NCBI RefSeq assembly: GCF_001590985.1
Contig: NZ_BCTX01000012.1
Location: forward strand, 1 to 64,000
DNA length: 64,000 bases
Direction of reading: 5' to 3'
DNA from: Novosphingobium naphthalenivorans NBRC 102051
Lineage (GTDB): Bacteria > Pseudomonadota > Alphaproteobacteria > Sphingomonadales > Sphingomonadaceae
Each line of letters opens with the position of its first letter. Within the stretch, counting starts at the first letter, position 1. This document shows positions 43,077 to 53,554 of the stretch, piece after piece. Made by a program: the position numbers and the translations under genes. The notes beneath the pieces are model-generated. The model was not told where the DNA came from and did no database searches. It saw nothing but the letters and a program-made list of their open reading frames with translations.

Positions 43077-45002
43077 TCAGCCGATCCATTCCGGTGTCGG
43101 CCCTGGTTCCAACATGCGATCAAGAGCAAAATCTGTTGCGGGATTTCTCAGTAGCCATCGGATCTCCTCGCCGGAAAGGGTTTCGTGCTCGATCAGCGCC
43201 TCGGCCAGCTGCCGAAGCTGGTCCCTGTGGTCGGTGAGCAGTTTGCGGGCTCGGGATTCGCCTTCCTCGACGATGCGCCGGGTCTCCTCATCGATCATGC
43301 TTGCGGTCGTTTCGGAAATGGCAGCGTGACCGTGTGGGAAAACTTCCTCGTCACTGCCAATGTAGCGCAGCGGGCCGAGCCGGTCGCTGAAACCGAACTC
43401 GGTGACCATGCGCCGCGCGAGGACGGTGGCCTGGCGGATGTCGTCACTGGCGCCCGTGGTAATCCTGTCCTTCCCGAAGGTGAGTTCTTCCGCGACGCGC
43501 CCGCCGAACATCATGGCAATCTTCGCCTCCAGTTCCACGCGGGCAAGGCCGTAACGGTCGCGCTCCGGAAGCGATATCGTGACGCCAAGGGCACGACCGC
43601 GCGGAATGACCGTCACCTTGTACAACGGATCATGGCCGGGGACATGCAGAGCGACCAAGGCGTGTCCTGCCTCGTGATAGGCTGTCGTGAGTATTTCATC
43701 GGCGGTCATCGCCAGGGAGCGTCGCTCGGCGCCAAGCAGAACCTTGTCCCGCGCCGCCTCCAGTTCGGCTGTAGAGACGCGTTCAGCGCCGGACCGGGCC
43801 GCGAGCAGCGCGGCTTCGTTGACCAGGTTGGCAAGGTCCGCTCCGGAAAAGCCCGGGGTTGCCCGCGCCATGACACGCGCGTCCACATCCGGCGCCAAAG
43901 GAACGTGCCGCAAGTGAACACGCAGAATTTTTTCGCGGCCACCGACGTCAGGAGCAGGCACCACCACCTGGCGATCGAAGCGCCCGGGCCGTAGCAATGC
44001 GGGATCCAGGACGTCCGGGCGGTTTGTGGCGGCGACGACAATGACGCCCTGGTCACCGGCAAATCCGTCCATTTCGACAAGCAGCTGATTGAGCGTCTGA
44101 TCGCGCTCGTCGTTACCGCCCCCCACGCCAGCGCTCCGGTGTCGTCCGACAGAATCGATCTCGTCGATAAAGACGACGCAAGGTGCGTTCTTTTTCGCCT
44201 GAGCGAACAAATCCCGCACGCGGCGCGCTCCAACGCCCACGAACATTTCAACGAACGCAGAGCCGGACATCGAGAAAAAGGGCACGCCTGCTTCACCCGC
44301 CATTGCCCGTGCGAGCAGGGTCTTTCCGGTCCCAGGCGGCCCGCTGAGCAGGCAACCTTTGGGTATCTTTCCACCAAGCCGCTGGAATCTCTCCGGTCGC
44401 TTCAGAAACTCGACGATTTCGCTTAACTCGAACTCCGCCTCATCGATGCCGGCAACGTCCTTGAAAGTCACAGGCGGCGCGTCGGTTTCGACTTGCTTCG
44501 CTTGGGATTGTCGGATGCCGAATGCCCCGCCTCCGCTCTTGGCCTGACGCTTCCGGGACCAGATCGCGAAACCCGCAATCGCCACGAGCGGAAGAAGCGG
44601 CAGAAAGAACAACCACAACCAGCCGGCTGAGGACAGCCCGGTCTTGCTCTGCGCGGCGGTTATTCTTACGCGGTGATCGAGCAGCCGTGGTACGAGGCCG
44701 GCGTCCTGCGGGGTGGTCGTTTGGAAACGCTTTCCGTCAGCCAGCACACCCTTGACCATACTGTCGGAGATCACGACCTCGCGAACGTCGTTCCTGTCGA
44801 TGCGAGCGATGAAGTCCGAATAGGCGATCTCGAGATCGGGCTCGACCTTTGCCGCGGAGGTATCGGCACCATTACTACTTGCCATGGCCGTGCTCCAACC
44901 GGCATCTGTGATGGCCTGTGACCGCGCCTCGGGGACATGAGCAAGAGTTGCCATGAGCAGGGCAATACCAACGCCAACTCCTGAAACTGTCAGTCTCGGC
45001 AT
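43077..45002 (-). CDS. ATP-dependent zinc metalloprotease FtsH (second, divergent copy)
   Basis: A FtsH-type protease of about 641 residues with a longer exported N-terminus (signal-like residues 1-30), a periplasmic domain and one clear membrane helix (about 127-147, [21 protein letters not shown]). AAA motifs are complete: [19 protein letters not shown] (about 221), [33 protein letters not shown], as is the protease site [14 protein letters not shown]. It differs clearly from the copy at 38024. The start is uncertain among 45053, 45017 and 45002; 45002 follows GGGAACA. Confidence 0.92.
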   Translation of the reverse strand: MPRLTVSGVGVGIALLMATLAHVPEARSQAITDAGWSTAMASSNGADTSAAKVEPDLEIAYSDFIARIDRNDVREVVISDSMVKGVLADGKRFQTTTPQDAGLVPRLLDHRVRITAAQSKTGLSSAGWLWLFFLPLLPLVAIAGFAIWSRKRQAKSGGGAFGIRQSQAKQVETDAPPVTFKDVAGIDEAEFELSEIVEFLKRPERFQRLGGKIPKGCLLSGPPGTGKTLLARAMAGEAGVPFFSMSGSAFVEMFVGVGARRVRDLFAQAKKNAPCVVFIDEIDSVGRHRSAGVGGGNDERDQTLNQLLVEMDGFAGDQGVIVVAATNRPDVLDPALLRPGRFDRQVVVPAPDVGGREKILRVHLRHVPLAPDVDARVMARATPGFSGADLANLVNEAALLAARSGAERVSTAELEAARDKVLLGAERRSLAMTADEILTTAYHEAGHALVALHVPGHDPLYKVTVIPRGRALGVTISLPERDRYGLARVELEAKIAMMFGGRVAEELTFGKDRITTGASDDIRQATVLARRMVTEFGFSDRLGPLRYIGSDEEVFPHGHAAISETTASMIDEETRRIVEEGESRARKLLTDHRDQLRQLAEALIEHETLSGEEIRWLLRNPATDFALDRMLEPGPTPEWIG

Positions 45003-45053
45003 AATGTCTGTTCCCATCCAGGCTGAACGAACACGCCTCGCGAACATAATCAT

Positions 45054-45514
45054 GACGCGCGGGTCGCACGCGGCTTACAGTTCGCGAGGAAGCGTCAGAT
45101 CACGTGGATCGATGAAATCGGCATGGGAGCCTTATGATTCGACGCTGCAATGTTCGCTGCGGCATCTACCAGGCGGGAGCAGCTGAACAGTGCGGTGCCC
45201 AGTCCCCCAACGAATTAACCTCCAGCGAGTCGACAAAGTCACGAACGATCAAAAGCTCGTTCAACCGACTTCGTACATCGATTTGCCTGTTGGTGATCCG
45301 GAGCACAAACACGCCGACATTCCGAGAAACAAGTCTTCGCCCGCTGCGAGCCCTCGATCCCGCAGCTCTGCCGATACCGCTGATGTGCGGAACGAGGCCG
45401 ACCCTTCTGTAAGGCCGCCGCTTCGCCTACGTCCTGCACCTTGAGATTGCTCTTTGTCTGACCGGCGGAGGCTGATCGGTTGACGGCAATGTTGTTGAGA
45501 CAAGGGTTCGCGGT
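45054..45514. other. Intergenic region, 461 bases, no supported gene
   Basis: Between the divergent ftsH copy and the MgtC-like gene. A minus-strand frame around 45180-45330 gives a plausible-looking stretch (VFVLRITNRQIDVRSRLNELLIV) but no start, ribosome site or family. Promoters for both flanking genes should lie here; none could be assigned. Confidence 0.45.
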
Positions 45515-46777
45515 ATGCCCATCGATAGCCAGTTTGAACGCCTTGCCATCGCGCTTGCAATCGGTCTGCTCTTTGGTCTCGAACGCGGCTGGAGCCTTCG
45601 CGAAGTACCTGAAGGAAAGCGCGCGGCCGGTCTCAGAACCTATGGTCTTTCCGGCTTGCTCGGAGGTATCAGTGCTCTTGTCGCGTCCACCGCAGGAGCG
45701 ATTTTTCTCAGCTTTGCATTCCTGACGTTCGGACTGATCACGGCCGCTTTCCAATATCTAGAAGCGCGAACCGAACAAGGCTTCAGTGTTACCGGCACTG
45801 TTGCCGGACTCCTGGCGTTCCTGCTCGGAGCCTATGCAGTTCTGGGCGAGATGTCGGTGGCAATTGCATCGGCAGCGGCGGCGACGGCCATGCTCGCATT
45901 CAAGCAGCCTCTTCATGCGTGGCTGAAAATGCTCACCTGGCCGGAGATCCGTGCATTCGTCATTCTCGTCGTGATGACCGCTCTCATTGCGCCCATTTTG
46001 CCCGACAAGGCGATCGATCCATGGAACGCGATCAATCCGACCGAGATTTGGCGATTCACGATCCTCCTCGCCGCCGTTTCCTTTCTTGGCTATTTCGCGA
46101 TCCGCATTTTCGGCGAGCGAGCCGGCCTGATCGTATCCGCACTTGCCGGCGGCCTGGCGTCATCGACCGCTGCCGCTTTGACTTTCGCGAAGATGGCAAG
46201 GGCCCATCCGGACGCCTGCTGGCTCCTTTCGGGCGCTACGCTGATGAGCTGTGCCGTCATGATGGCGCGTGTGATCGTCGTCGTCGGAATCGCCAATCCG
46301 TCGCTGCTCGGCCTCATCATGCTGCCGCTGGCGATTTCGGGCTCTGTCATCTTGATCCTGGGCGCCATCTTTATTTTACGCGCCGGCAAGCGCAACATGG
46401 AGCGGCCGCAAATTGCCATGACCAGCCCGCTGGAACTGGGCACGGCCTTGAAGCTTGCCGGACTCATTGCCGGGGTCATGCTGGTCTCGAAACTTGCGGC
46501 GCAGTTCTCCGGTCCCGCCGGCGTATTCGGGCTGTCTGCGATTTCCGGATTGGCCGATGTCGATGCGATCAGTCTGTCCTTGTCCCAATTGTCCAAAGGG
46601 GCGCTCGATCCGCAGATTGCCGCGATCGGCATCGGCTTGGCGGTCACGGCGAATACATTGACCAAATCCCTATTGGGCGCACTGACGGGTTCGCCGAAGC
46701 ATGGACTCATCGTGGGCGCAGGAAGCGCGGTGGCGCTCATCACAGCCGGGGGAGCCCTTTTTCTGACGATTGGCTGA
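45515..46777 (+). CDS. MgtC/SapB-type membrane protein with DUF4010
   Basis: A 420-residue membrane protein. The N-terminal part is the MgtC/SapB domain (residues 1-140, LAIALAIGLLFGLERGW, AGLRTYGLSGLLGG, QGFSVTGTVAGLLAFLLG), and the rest is DUF4010 (about 175-415, GLIVSALAGGLASSTAAALTFA, GVFGLSAISGLADVDAISLSL). Twelve or so hydrophobic helices. Family members are linked to magnesium limitation and acid stress, but the transported or sensed species is unknown. A start at 45515 lacks a strong ribosome site. It stands alone between divergent and downstream genes. Confidence 0.9.
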   Translation: MPIDSQFERLAIALAIGLLFGLERGWSLREVPEGKRAAGLRTYGLSGLLGGISALVASTAGAIFLSFAFLTFGLITAAFQYLEARTEQGFSVTGTVAGLLAFLLGAYAVLGEMSVAIASAAAATAMLAFKQPLHAWLKMLTWPEIRAFVILVVMTALIAPILPDKAIDPWNAINPTEIWRFTILLAAVSFLGYFAIRIFGERAGLIVSALAGGLASSTAAALTFAKMARAHPDACWLLSGATLMSCAVMMARVIVVVGIANPSLLGLIMLPLAISGSVILILGAIFILRAGKRNMERPQIAMTSPLELGTALKLAGLIAGVMLVSKLAAQFSGPAGVFGLSAISGLADVDAISLSLSQLSKGALDPQIAAIGIGLAVTANTLTKSLLGALTGSPKHGLIVGAGSAVALITAGGALFLTIG

Positions 46778-47022
46778 CGTCCGCCATGAGTGCTAATGGC
46801 CGAATATATAGCCGCAGGGTGGCGCATCATGGCTTTTGCCGAAAGAACGTGAGGCTTCGCTGTAAGAACTCGTGCAACACCACGTCCTTGCGGATGTCAT
46901 TTCCCTTGATCCCGAAACGACGCGCGCATGCAGACAAGACCAGGCGTCGCCAACTGGATAGCCAAATCCGGCCGGTTGAACCAAGATCCGGGCGAAGCAT
47001 CGATTCCGGAGGATGATGGAGC
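46778..47022. other. Intergenic region, 245 bases
   Basis: No gene supported on the plus strand; the end holds the GGAGG ribosome site for pgm. A minus-strand frame (46827-47051) is open but overlaps the pgm start and is not recognised. Confidence 0.45.
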
Positions 47023-48684
47023 ATGACTGACGCGCATCCCGACGCAGGCAAACGGCTCGATCCATCGCAGCTCGTCGATGTCGAGGGACTGATCCGTGCT
47101 TATCATGACCTAGCCCCTGATCCTGGCAACGCCGGCCAGCGTGTCACGTTCGGCACTTCCGGCCACCGCGGCTCGGCGCTCGAATGCAGGTTCAACGAGG
47201 CGCATATTCTGGCGATTGCCCAAGCGGTCTGCCTTCACCGTGCAAGGACCGGCATAGACGGTCCTTTGTTCCTGGGGGTCGACACGCACGCATTGTCGGG
47301 ACCGGCGGCAAGGACAGCAATCGAGGTATTCGCAGCGAATGAGGTGGCCGTCGTGACCGACGCGCGCGACGGCTTTACGCCGACGCCAGTCATCTCTCAC
47401 GCGATTCTCTCTTACAATCGCGGACGCACGAGCGGCCTTGCCGATGGCGTCGTGATAACCCCTTCACACAATCCGCCGGAGGATGGCGGCTTCAAGTACA
47501 ATCCGCCGCATGGCGGACCCTCGGAGCCGGAAGTGGCCGGCAATATCGAGCGCCTCGCCAACGCGCTACTCGACCCCAAGCTAGGCGGCGTGCGCCGCAT
47601 GTCCTACGAGCGGGCCTATCGTTCATCCGCATTGTCACGGCAGGATTTCCGTTCGGCCTACGTCGACGATCTTGCCAACGTCCTCGACTTCGAGGCGATC
47701 AGCGCCTCGAGCCTGCGAATTGGCATCGACCCCCTCGGCGGCAGCTCCGTCGACTACTGGCCTGCCATCATCGAGCTCTATCGGCTCGACGCTTGCCTGG
47801 TCAGCGGCACCGTCGATCCGAGCTTCGGGTTCATGCCCGCCGATCGCGATGGCCGCATCAGAATGGATTGCTCTTCGCCCTATGCGATGGCGCAGCTACT
47901 CGATCTCAAGGACCGATTCGACATATCCGTGGGCAACGATCCGGATGCCGATCGGCACGGTATTGTTACAGCCTCGCAGGGGTTGATGCCTCCGAACGAC
48001 TATCTCGCCGCTTGCGTTGCCTATCTGTTCATGAACCGGCCTCAGTGGCCGCGCGACGCCGGGATCGGAAAAACGATGGTAACGAGCGCGCTTATCGATC
48101 GGCTTGCCGCGCATCTCGATCGCCCCCTGGTCGAAACGCCGGTCGGGTTCAGATGGTTCGTCGACGCCATGCTCGAAGGCAAGCTCGGCTTTGCGGGTGA
48201 GGAAAGCGCCGGAGCGACCCTGCTGCGCAAGAACGGCTCGGTATGGACAACCGACAAGGATGGAATCGCGCTCGGCCTGCTTGCTGCGGAGATCATGGCG
48301 AAGACGGGCCGCGATCCCACTGCGCTCTACGCCGAGGTGACCACCACGATTGGAAAGCCGTTCTACCGGCGTACCGACGCTCCGGCGACGAGACGCGAGA
48401 AAGAGCAGCTCAGGCAGCTGACGCCGCACTGTTTCGAGGCCGGACAATTGGCTGGCGAAGCCGTGATCGCCATCGAAAGCGCCGCGCCATCGAGCGGCGC
48501 TCCCTTGGGCGGCGTGCGCGTACGAAGCGCGAACGGCTGGTTCGCGGCGCGGCCTTCGGGAACGGAGGATATCTACAAGATCTACGCGGAAAGCTTCCGG
48601 AGCCTCGACCATCTCGATCAGATCGAGAGTGAAGCAAAGGCGATGATCGGTGCCGCGCTTGCAGAAGCGGCCGTGCGCCACTGA
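47023..48684 (+). CDS. pgm: Phosphoglucomutase (alpha-D-glucose type)
   Basis: A 553-residue phosphohexomutase of the Pgm type, converting glucose-1-P and glucose-6-P. The phosphoserine loop VVITPSHNPPEDGGFKYNPP is at about residue 145 (Ser of TPSHNP), metal site GNDPDADRHG about 307, sugar loop AGEESAGATLL about 390, and phosphate-binding RPSGTEDIYKIYAES near 512. N-terminal TFGTSGHRGSALECRFNEAH is also typical. A GGAGG site lies before the ATG. It would feed stored glucose units into glycolysis together with the PfkB enzyme. Confidence 0.95.
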   Translation: MTDAHPDAGKRLDPSQLVDVEGLIRAYHDLAPDPGNAGQRVTFGTSGHRGSALECRFNEAHILAIAQAVCLHRARTGIDGPLFLGVDTHALSGPAARTAIEVFAANEVAVVTDARDGFTPTPVISHAILSYNRGRTSGLADGVVITPSHNPPEDGGFKYNPPHGGPSEPEVAGNIERLANALLDPKLGGVRRMSYERAYRSSALSRQDFRSAYVDDLANVLDFEAISASSLRIGIDPLGGSSVDYWPAIIELYRLDACLVSGTVDPSFGFMPADRDGRIRMDCSSPYAMAQLLDLKDRFDISVGNDPDADRHGIVTASQGLMPPNDYLAACVAYLFMNRPQWPRDAGIGKTMVTSALIDRLAAHLDRPLVETPVGFRWFVDAMLEGKLGFAGEESAGATLLRKNGSVWTTDKDGIALGLLAAEIMAKTGRDPTALYAEVTTTIGKPFYRRTDAPATRREKEQLRQLTPHCFEAGQLAGEAVIAIESAAPSSGAPLGGVRVRSANGWFAARPSGTEDIYKIYAESFRSLDHLDQIESEAKAMIGAALAEAAVRH

Positions 48685-48982
48685 CGAAGTCGAAGGAAGA
48701 GAAGAATCGTGTGAATGCCGGCGCCGCGTTCGCCAGCACCAACAATGAAAGCTGGTCCATGTCATCCCGAGCAACGGTAATCAGCGCGCCGAGAAGATCC
48801 CTGCCGGAGGCGCTATACGATGCCATCACGATGGAACTCTTCGGCATCCTCCAGTCTGGCCCCCTCCGGCCAGGGCTGGTTCAACTGGTTTCCAAGGTTC
48901 CGGATCCGGACTGTAAGTTTCATGCCGCCAGTGCGTCTTGAACCATATCCCCTCAGGGAGGGAGCCACTAATGGAGGTATTC

Positions 48983-49153
48983 ATGACGAGCCGAGTGAAA
49001 CAGAACGAGGCGCCTGACAAGAATACGGAGTCGTCGGGATGCTGCTGCGGCAACAAGCGGGCGGCAAGTCCCGCAGATACCGGCGCACAAGACCCAGGAG
49101 CCACAGAAGACGCGGCAACGAAGCACTCACAAGGGTGCAAATCGACCGGATGA
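48983..49153 (+). CDS. 56-residue Cys-rich peptide upstream of the P-type ATPase
   Basis: A small soluble peptide (MTSRVKQNEAPDKN...) with the cluster SSGCCCGNK and a final Cys (SQGCKSTG). It has an excellent ribosome site (GGAGGT five bases before ATG); longer starts at 48971 and 48938 are less likely. Three adjacent Cys suggest metal binding. It precedes the ATPase at 49297 with 143 bases and a strong hairpin between. Similar short CCC-containing peptides are, to my memory, seen in front of such pumps; a metal chaperone role is inference. Confidence 0.65.
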   Translation: MTSRVKQNEAPDKNTESSGCCCGNKRAASPADTGAQDPGATEDAATKHSQGCKSTG

Positions 49154-49203
49154 TTTTGTAGGCTGAACACGTGTGGCGCAGCACTTTGTGCGCCGCACCA
49201 CTC

Positions 49204-49242
49204 TGTTCGAGGGGTCGCACGCCCCCTTTGGCCCCTCGAACA
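49204..49242. repeat. Strong inverted repeat between Cys-rich peptide and P-type ATPase
   Basis: TGTTCGAGGGG and CCCCTCGAACA pair over 11 bases without mismatch, loop 17 bases. It lies within the leader of the ATPase gene, 55 bases before its start. A second, weaker hairpin (GGCGCA...TGCGCC, 49173-49192) is just upstream. No T-run follows. It could reduce read-through, stabilise the small-peptide RNA or control translation of the pump. Confidence 0.65.
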
Positions 49243-49296
49243 CCTGTGGCCATGCTGAACACCGCCGGCCAGCCACACCAACAACGGAGCCTTGCC

Positions 49297-51708
49297 TTGC
49301 CAACCGTGACACTTGAAGCCCGCGGGCTGTTCCAATGCCTCGACCATCTTGGCGTCGAAAAGCAGCTTTCAAAACGCGCTGGAGTGCTCAGCGCCGAAGC
49401 CAGTCCCGCTTCCGAGAGCGTAACGGTCGTCTTTGACGAAACGCTGATAAATGTCGGCGAGTTGCGCGGCATCATCAATGACTGCGGGTTTCACTGCGGC
49501 GGCCGTCTCGTCCCCCGGCATGTCTGCGCCCGAGATGCCGTGGTGACTCCAGACGACAACAGCCAGAACCGCGCGGGCTCCGCGTCCGGTCACGTCCATC
49601 ATGATCAGCCGGGAGCCGTCGCTGCTGCCGCCAAAGGGGGGGCGGCGCACGACGCCATGGCTCATGAAATGGGGCACGGCGCGGGGATGGACATGGCCGC
49701 GATGGCGCGCGACATGCGCAACCGGTTCTTCATCAGCCTGATCTTTGGTCTTCCGATCTTCGGCCTGTCTCCAATGGGGATGGACCGCCCCTTGCTGACC
49801 CCACCTTTCGGCCTCGATCTCAACATCACCTTGTTCCTGCTTGCAAGCGCGGCGATCCTTTATCCTGTCTGGCCCTTCGTGGTCGCCGCGATCCGAGCGC
49901 TGCGCAATGGTGTTCTCAACATGGCGGTGCTCGTGTTGCTGAGCGTGGGCACCGGCTATCTGTTCAGCGTCGGCACCACCTTCTTTTTCGAAGGCCAGCA
50001 ATTCTACGAGGCCTCGGCGGTTCTGCTCGTTTTCATTCTGCTGGGCCATTGGCTCGAAATGCGGGCACGAGCCGGCGCTTCCCAGGCTATCCGCGCATTG
50101 ATGGACCTGGCACCGCCGATGGCGACAGTCCTGCGCGACGGGAAGGAGATCGAAGTACCGACCGCCGAGGTGCTCGTAGGCGATGTCGTGCTGATCCGCC
50201 CCGGCAACAAGATCCCCGTCGACGGCGAGATTCTCGATGGCAAGTCGGACGTCGATGAATCGATGCTGACGGGAGAATCTATGCCGGTCTCCAAAGGCCC
50301 TGGCGATGCGGTCATTGGCGCCACAATCAACCGCAGCGGCAGCTTCCGCTACCGCGCGACCAAAGTGGGGGCGGAGACCGCCCTCGCCCAGATCGTCAAA
50401 CTCGTCCAGGAAGCACAAAACTCCAAGGCGCCGGCGCAACTGCTCGCGGATCGCGCATCGCAATGGCTGGTGCTCGCCGCGATTGTCATCGGCCTCGCCA
50501 CATTTGCCGGCTGGTACTGGGCGCTGGGCTCGACCTTGCTGTTCGCATTGACGCTGACAATCACTGTATTCGTGATCGCCTGCCCCGATGCACTCGGTCT
50601 TGCCACCCCGATGGCGGTGATGGTCGGCACCGGTCTTGGCGCGATGAACGGCATCTTGTTCAAGAATGCCGGCGCGCTCGAGGACGCGACCAAGCTTGAC
50701 GTGATCGTCTTCGACAAGACCGGAACGCTCACCATGGGGCAACCCAAGGTTGTCGATGTGGTCGCGGCTGCGGAATATACGCAGGACGAGGTGCTGCGCA
50801 TGGCGGGAGCGATTGAACGCAACTCGGAACATCCGCTTGCCATCGCGATCCTGGAGCGCGCATCGGGCATCACTTTGCCGGAAGCCCGCAATTTCGCCAA
50901 CCGCGAGGGCAAGGGCGCGGGTGCCGTAGTCGAAGGTGCTTCGGTGGTTGTCGGGAACCGTCAGGTAATGGAGGATGAAAACATTGCATTGGGCGCACTT
51001 GCGGAACCCGCCGAGCGGTTGAAGGGCGCCGGCCGCACGGTTGTCCATGTCGCGCGTGGCGGCGAAATACTGGGCCTGATCGCGATTGCCGACGCACCTC
51101 GGCCGACTGCCAAATCCACGGTTGCGGCACTGCGCGAGCGCGGCGTCAAGGTCGCGATGCTCACCGGCGACAATGCGGGCACGGCCAAGCGCATCGCCGC
51201 GGAACTCGGTATAGAAATTGTGCTCGCCGATGTCCTGCCGGGGCAGAAGGCCGATAAGGTCAAGGAACTGCAGGCGCAAGGCCAGCGTGTCGGCATGGTC
51301 GGAGATGGCGTCAACGATGCGCCCGCCCTGACGCAGGCCGATGTCGGATTCGCCATCGGCGCGGGAACCGATGTCGCCATGGAAAGCGCGGACGTCGTTC
51401 TGATGAAGAGCGATCCCTTCGATATCGTCGGCGCAATCACCCTGTCGCGTGCGACTTTGCGCAAGATGCACCAGAATCTCTGGTGGGCGGTCGGTTACAA
51501 CATCATCGCCTTCCCGCTCGCCGCTGGCGTGCTCTATCCCGTTCTGCTGAGCCCGGAGATTGCTGCACTCGCCATGTCGGGCAGTTCCGCGCTTGTTGCC
51601 ATCAATGCGCTGATGCTCAAGCGGACCAGACTGACGGGTGTTGGCCGCGGCAGGATACCGGCCAGGAACGCAGCGCAGGACTCGCCAGTTCCGGCGACCG
51701 CGATGTGA
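49297..51708 (+). CDS. Heavy-metal P-type ATPase with CPD channel motif
   Basis: An 803-residue P1B-like pump. The N-terminal HMA-like fold (about 1-65) has no CxxC. A His/Met stretch ([20 protein letters not shown], about 122-141) follows, then eight helices. The ion-path motif is CPD ([13 protein letters not shown]) instead of [20 protein letters not shown] and [14 protein letters not shown] are normal, so it should be an active ATPase. The start TTG at 49297 has GGAG seven bases before; ATG at 49252 and a longer frame from 49171 lack one. The metal is uncertain; Cu is likely by overall similarity, but the Asp may change specificity. Confidence 0.9.
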   Translation: MPTVTLEARGLFQCLDHLGVEKQLSKRAGVLSAEASPASESVTVVFDETLINVGELRGIINDCGFHCGGRLVPRHVCARDAVVTPDDNSQNRAGSASGHVHHDQPGAVAAAAKGGAAHDAMAHEMGHGAGMDMAAMARDMRNRFFISLIFGLPIFGLSPMGMDRPLLTPPFGLDLNITLFLLASAAILYPVWPFVVAAIRALRNGVLNMAVLVLLSVGTGYLFSVGTTFFFEGQQFYEASAVLLVFILLGHWLEMRARAGASQAIRALMDLAPPMATVLRDGKEIEVPTAEVLVGDVVLIRPGNKIPVDGEILDGKSDVDESMLTGESMPVSKGPGDAVIGATINRSGSFRYRATKVGAETALAQIVKLVQEAQNSKAPAQLLADRASQWLVLAAIVIGLATFAGWYWALGSTLLFALTLTITVFVIACPDALGLATPMAVMVGTGLGAMNGILFKNAGALEDATKLDVIVFDKTGTLTMGQPKVVDVVAAAEYTQDEVLRMAGAIERNSEHPLAIAILERASGITLPEARNFANREGKGAGAVVEGASVVVGNRQVMEDENIALGALAEPAERLKGAGRTVVHVARGGEILGLIAIADAPRPTAKSTVAALRERGVKVAMLTGDNAGTAKRIAAELGIEIVLADVLPGQKADKVKELQAQGQRVGMVGDGVNDAPALTQADVGFAIGAGTDVAMESADVVLMKSDPFDIVGAITLSRATLRKMHQNLWWAVGYNIIAFPLAAGVLYPVLLSPEIAALAMSGSSALVAINALMLKRTRLTGVGRGRIPARNAAQDSPVPATAM

Positions 51709-51754
51709 TTCGAATTTCAGCTTGCTCTTCAATCTTTTGCGAAACAGCGAAATT

Positions 51755-53554
51755 ATGGCTTCTTCATCCATTCAAACCAGCGGAACATTACCAACTTCGG
51801 CGGCGCCGTCGCGGCAATCAGGAAACCGTCCTCCCCAATCACTGGGCGAAGCGCCAAAACGAATTCCTTCGGACTCCGGGCCCATTCCGGATCTTCCCAC
51901 GCTCGACGAGTTCGTCGCCTATCAGCGGGATTTCATGGAGCGAACGATCCTGTTCTGGGATACGCTGCGTCAGCGGGCGAACAACATGCTCGAACATGAG
52001 CGCGCCGGCTTGCCGCCACTTCTCGATTTCCAATATGAGACGCTGCTTGACGCGCGCCGTTTCGAGCGACCGACCAATTACGCCCTTCTTCGCATCACCG
52101 AGATCGGCGGAGATTGCTGGGAGGATTGCGTCGACCCCAACAAACCGCCGATCATCGTCGTCGATCCGCGCGCCGGCCACGGCCCCGGCATCGGCGGATT
52201 CAAGCGCGATTCCGAAGTCGGCATGGCCATGCGCGAAGGCCATCCGGTCTATTTCGTGATCTTCTTTCCCGAGCCCGCTCTCGCGCAAACCCTCACCGAC
52301 GTCCTCCATACGCTGCGGCGTTTCGTCGAAGAAGTCGCACGGCGGCACCCGAACAAAGCGCCGATTACATACGGCAACTGCCAGGCCGGGTGGGCGGTGA
52401 CGTTATTATCCGCCGACTGCGAAGGCCTGGTTGGCCCTGCGGTCTTGAACGGTTCGCCTCTGTCTTACTGGGCCGGCGAATCCGGCATCAATCCGATGCG
52501 CCTGGCGGGCGGCCTACTTGGGGGCGCGTGGCTGACGCATTTCCTCTCGGATCTGGGCAACGGCCGCTTCGATGGGGCGTGGCTTGCCGAGAACTTCGAG
52601 AATCTGAAACCGGAAAAGGCTATCTGGGAAAAATATGCGCATCTATTCGCCAATGTCGACAGCGAACGCGAGCGCTTTCTGGAATTTGAACGCTGGTGGA
52701 ACGGCTTCTACTTTCTCAGTCGCCAAGAAATGCTTGCGATCGTCGAAAATCTGTTCATCGGCAACGCGCTCGAGCAGGGACGGCTGCGCATCTGCGAAGG
52801 GGCCTTTGCCGATTTGCGCCGCATCCGAAACCCGCTCGTCATCTTCGCCTCTTATGGCGACAACATCACGCCGCCGCAGCAGGCGCTCGGCTGGATCCCT
52901 GCCGTCTATCGCGACACCGAGGACCTGAAGCAAGCGGGACAACGCATCGTCTATCTGACAAATCCTCATGTCGGCCATCTTGGCATTTTTGTTTCGGCGA
53001 GCGTCGCGCGTCTCGAGCATCGCGCCATCGTCGAAAGCCTGGAGGAGATCGAAGCTCTGCCGCCGGGGCTTTACGAAATGAAGATCGACAATCCTTCCGG
53101 CGATCCGGATTGTCACAAGCCTGATTTCAGTGTCCGTTTCGAACCGCGCGAGGTCGAGGATCTCGATAGGGATTATCCGCGCGAGGCATTCGAACGCGTC
53201 AGGCAGATCTCCGAGCAAAACGAGGCGCTGTACCGGACCTTCATGAGCCCGTGGGTGCAGGCACTGGCCAATCCCTGGACCGCCGAGGCGCTCAAGTGGC
53301 TCCACCCGATGCGGACGAGCCGCTATCTCCATTCCGAGGCATTCAATCCCTGGATGCGCGGTGCCGCAATGTTGGCGGGTGCGATCTCGCAAAGGCGCAA
53401 GCCGCTGTCACCCAACCAGCCGTTGGTTCAGCGGGAAAAAGACGTAATCGGCGCGATCACCCAAGCACTCGAAGACGCGCGGCAAGCCAGGGACAAGACC
53501 TGCGAGCAAATCTTTGGCTGGCTGTACGGCTTTGCGGGCAGCAAGCATGCCTAG
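51755..53554 (+). CDS. DUF3141 protein (PhaC-like alpha/beta hydrolase)
   Basis: A 599-residue cytoplasmic protein of the DUF3141 family. An alpha/beta-hydrolase core can be seen: PIIVVDPRAGHGPGIGGFKRDSE (about 130-150), YGNCQAGWAVTLLSAD (about 205, the nucleophile elbow in the form G-N-C-Q-A-G with Cys, like PhaC), and a His near GHLGIF at about 408. It has no signal peptide. Its stop overlaps the acetate kinase start by 8 bases, then phosphotransacetylase follows; the three form a recurrent cluster in proteobacteria. It may act on acyl thioesters or polyhydroxyalkanoate intermediates; no activity is proven. Confidence 0.88.
   Translation: MASSSIQTSGTLPTSAAPSRQSGNRPPQSLGEAPKRIPSDSGPIPDLPTLDEFVAYQRDFMERTILFWDTLRQRANNMLEHERAGLPPLLDFQYETLLDARRFERPTNYALLRITEIGGDCWEDCVDPNKPPIIVVDPRAGHGPGIGGFKRDSEVGMAMREGHPVYFVIFFPEPALAQTLTDVLHTLRRFVEEVARRHPNKAPITYGNCQAGWAVTLLSADCEGLVGPAVLNGSPLSYWAGESGINPMRLAGGLLGGAWLTHFLSDLGNGRFDGAWLAENFENLKPEKAIWEKYAHLFANVDSERERFLEFERWWNGFYFLSRQEMLAIVENLFIGNALEQGRLRICEGAFADLRRIRNPLVIFASYGDNITPPQQALGWIPAVYRDTEDLKQAGQRIVYLTNPHVGHLGIFVSASVARLEHRAIVESLEEIEALPPGLYEMKIDNPSGDPDCHKPDFSVRFEPREVEDLDRDYPREAFERVRQISEQNEALYRTFMSPWVQALANPWTAEALKWLHPMRTSRYLHSEAFNPWMRGAAMLAGAISQRRKPLSPNQPLVQREKDVIGAITQALEDARQARDKTCEQIFGWLYGFAGSKHA

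Noticed and set aside
45180..45330. Minus-strand stretch VFVLRITNRQIDVRSRLNELL as an MgtC-type C-terminus
   Set aside because: The likeness is vague and there is no start; position upstream of an MgtC gene made it tempting but it cannot be supported.
46827..47051. Minus-strand frame before pgm (ends FFRQKP)
   Set aside because: It overlaps the pgm start, has no family match and no ribosome site.
49369..51771. 800-codon minus-strand open frame opposite the CPD ATPase
   Set aside because: A codon-bias shadow of the GC-rich ATPase gene; its product is low-complexity and His/Arg/Asp-rich with no motif.
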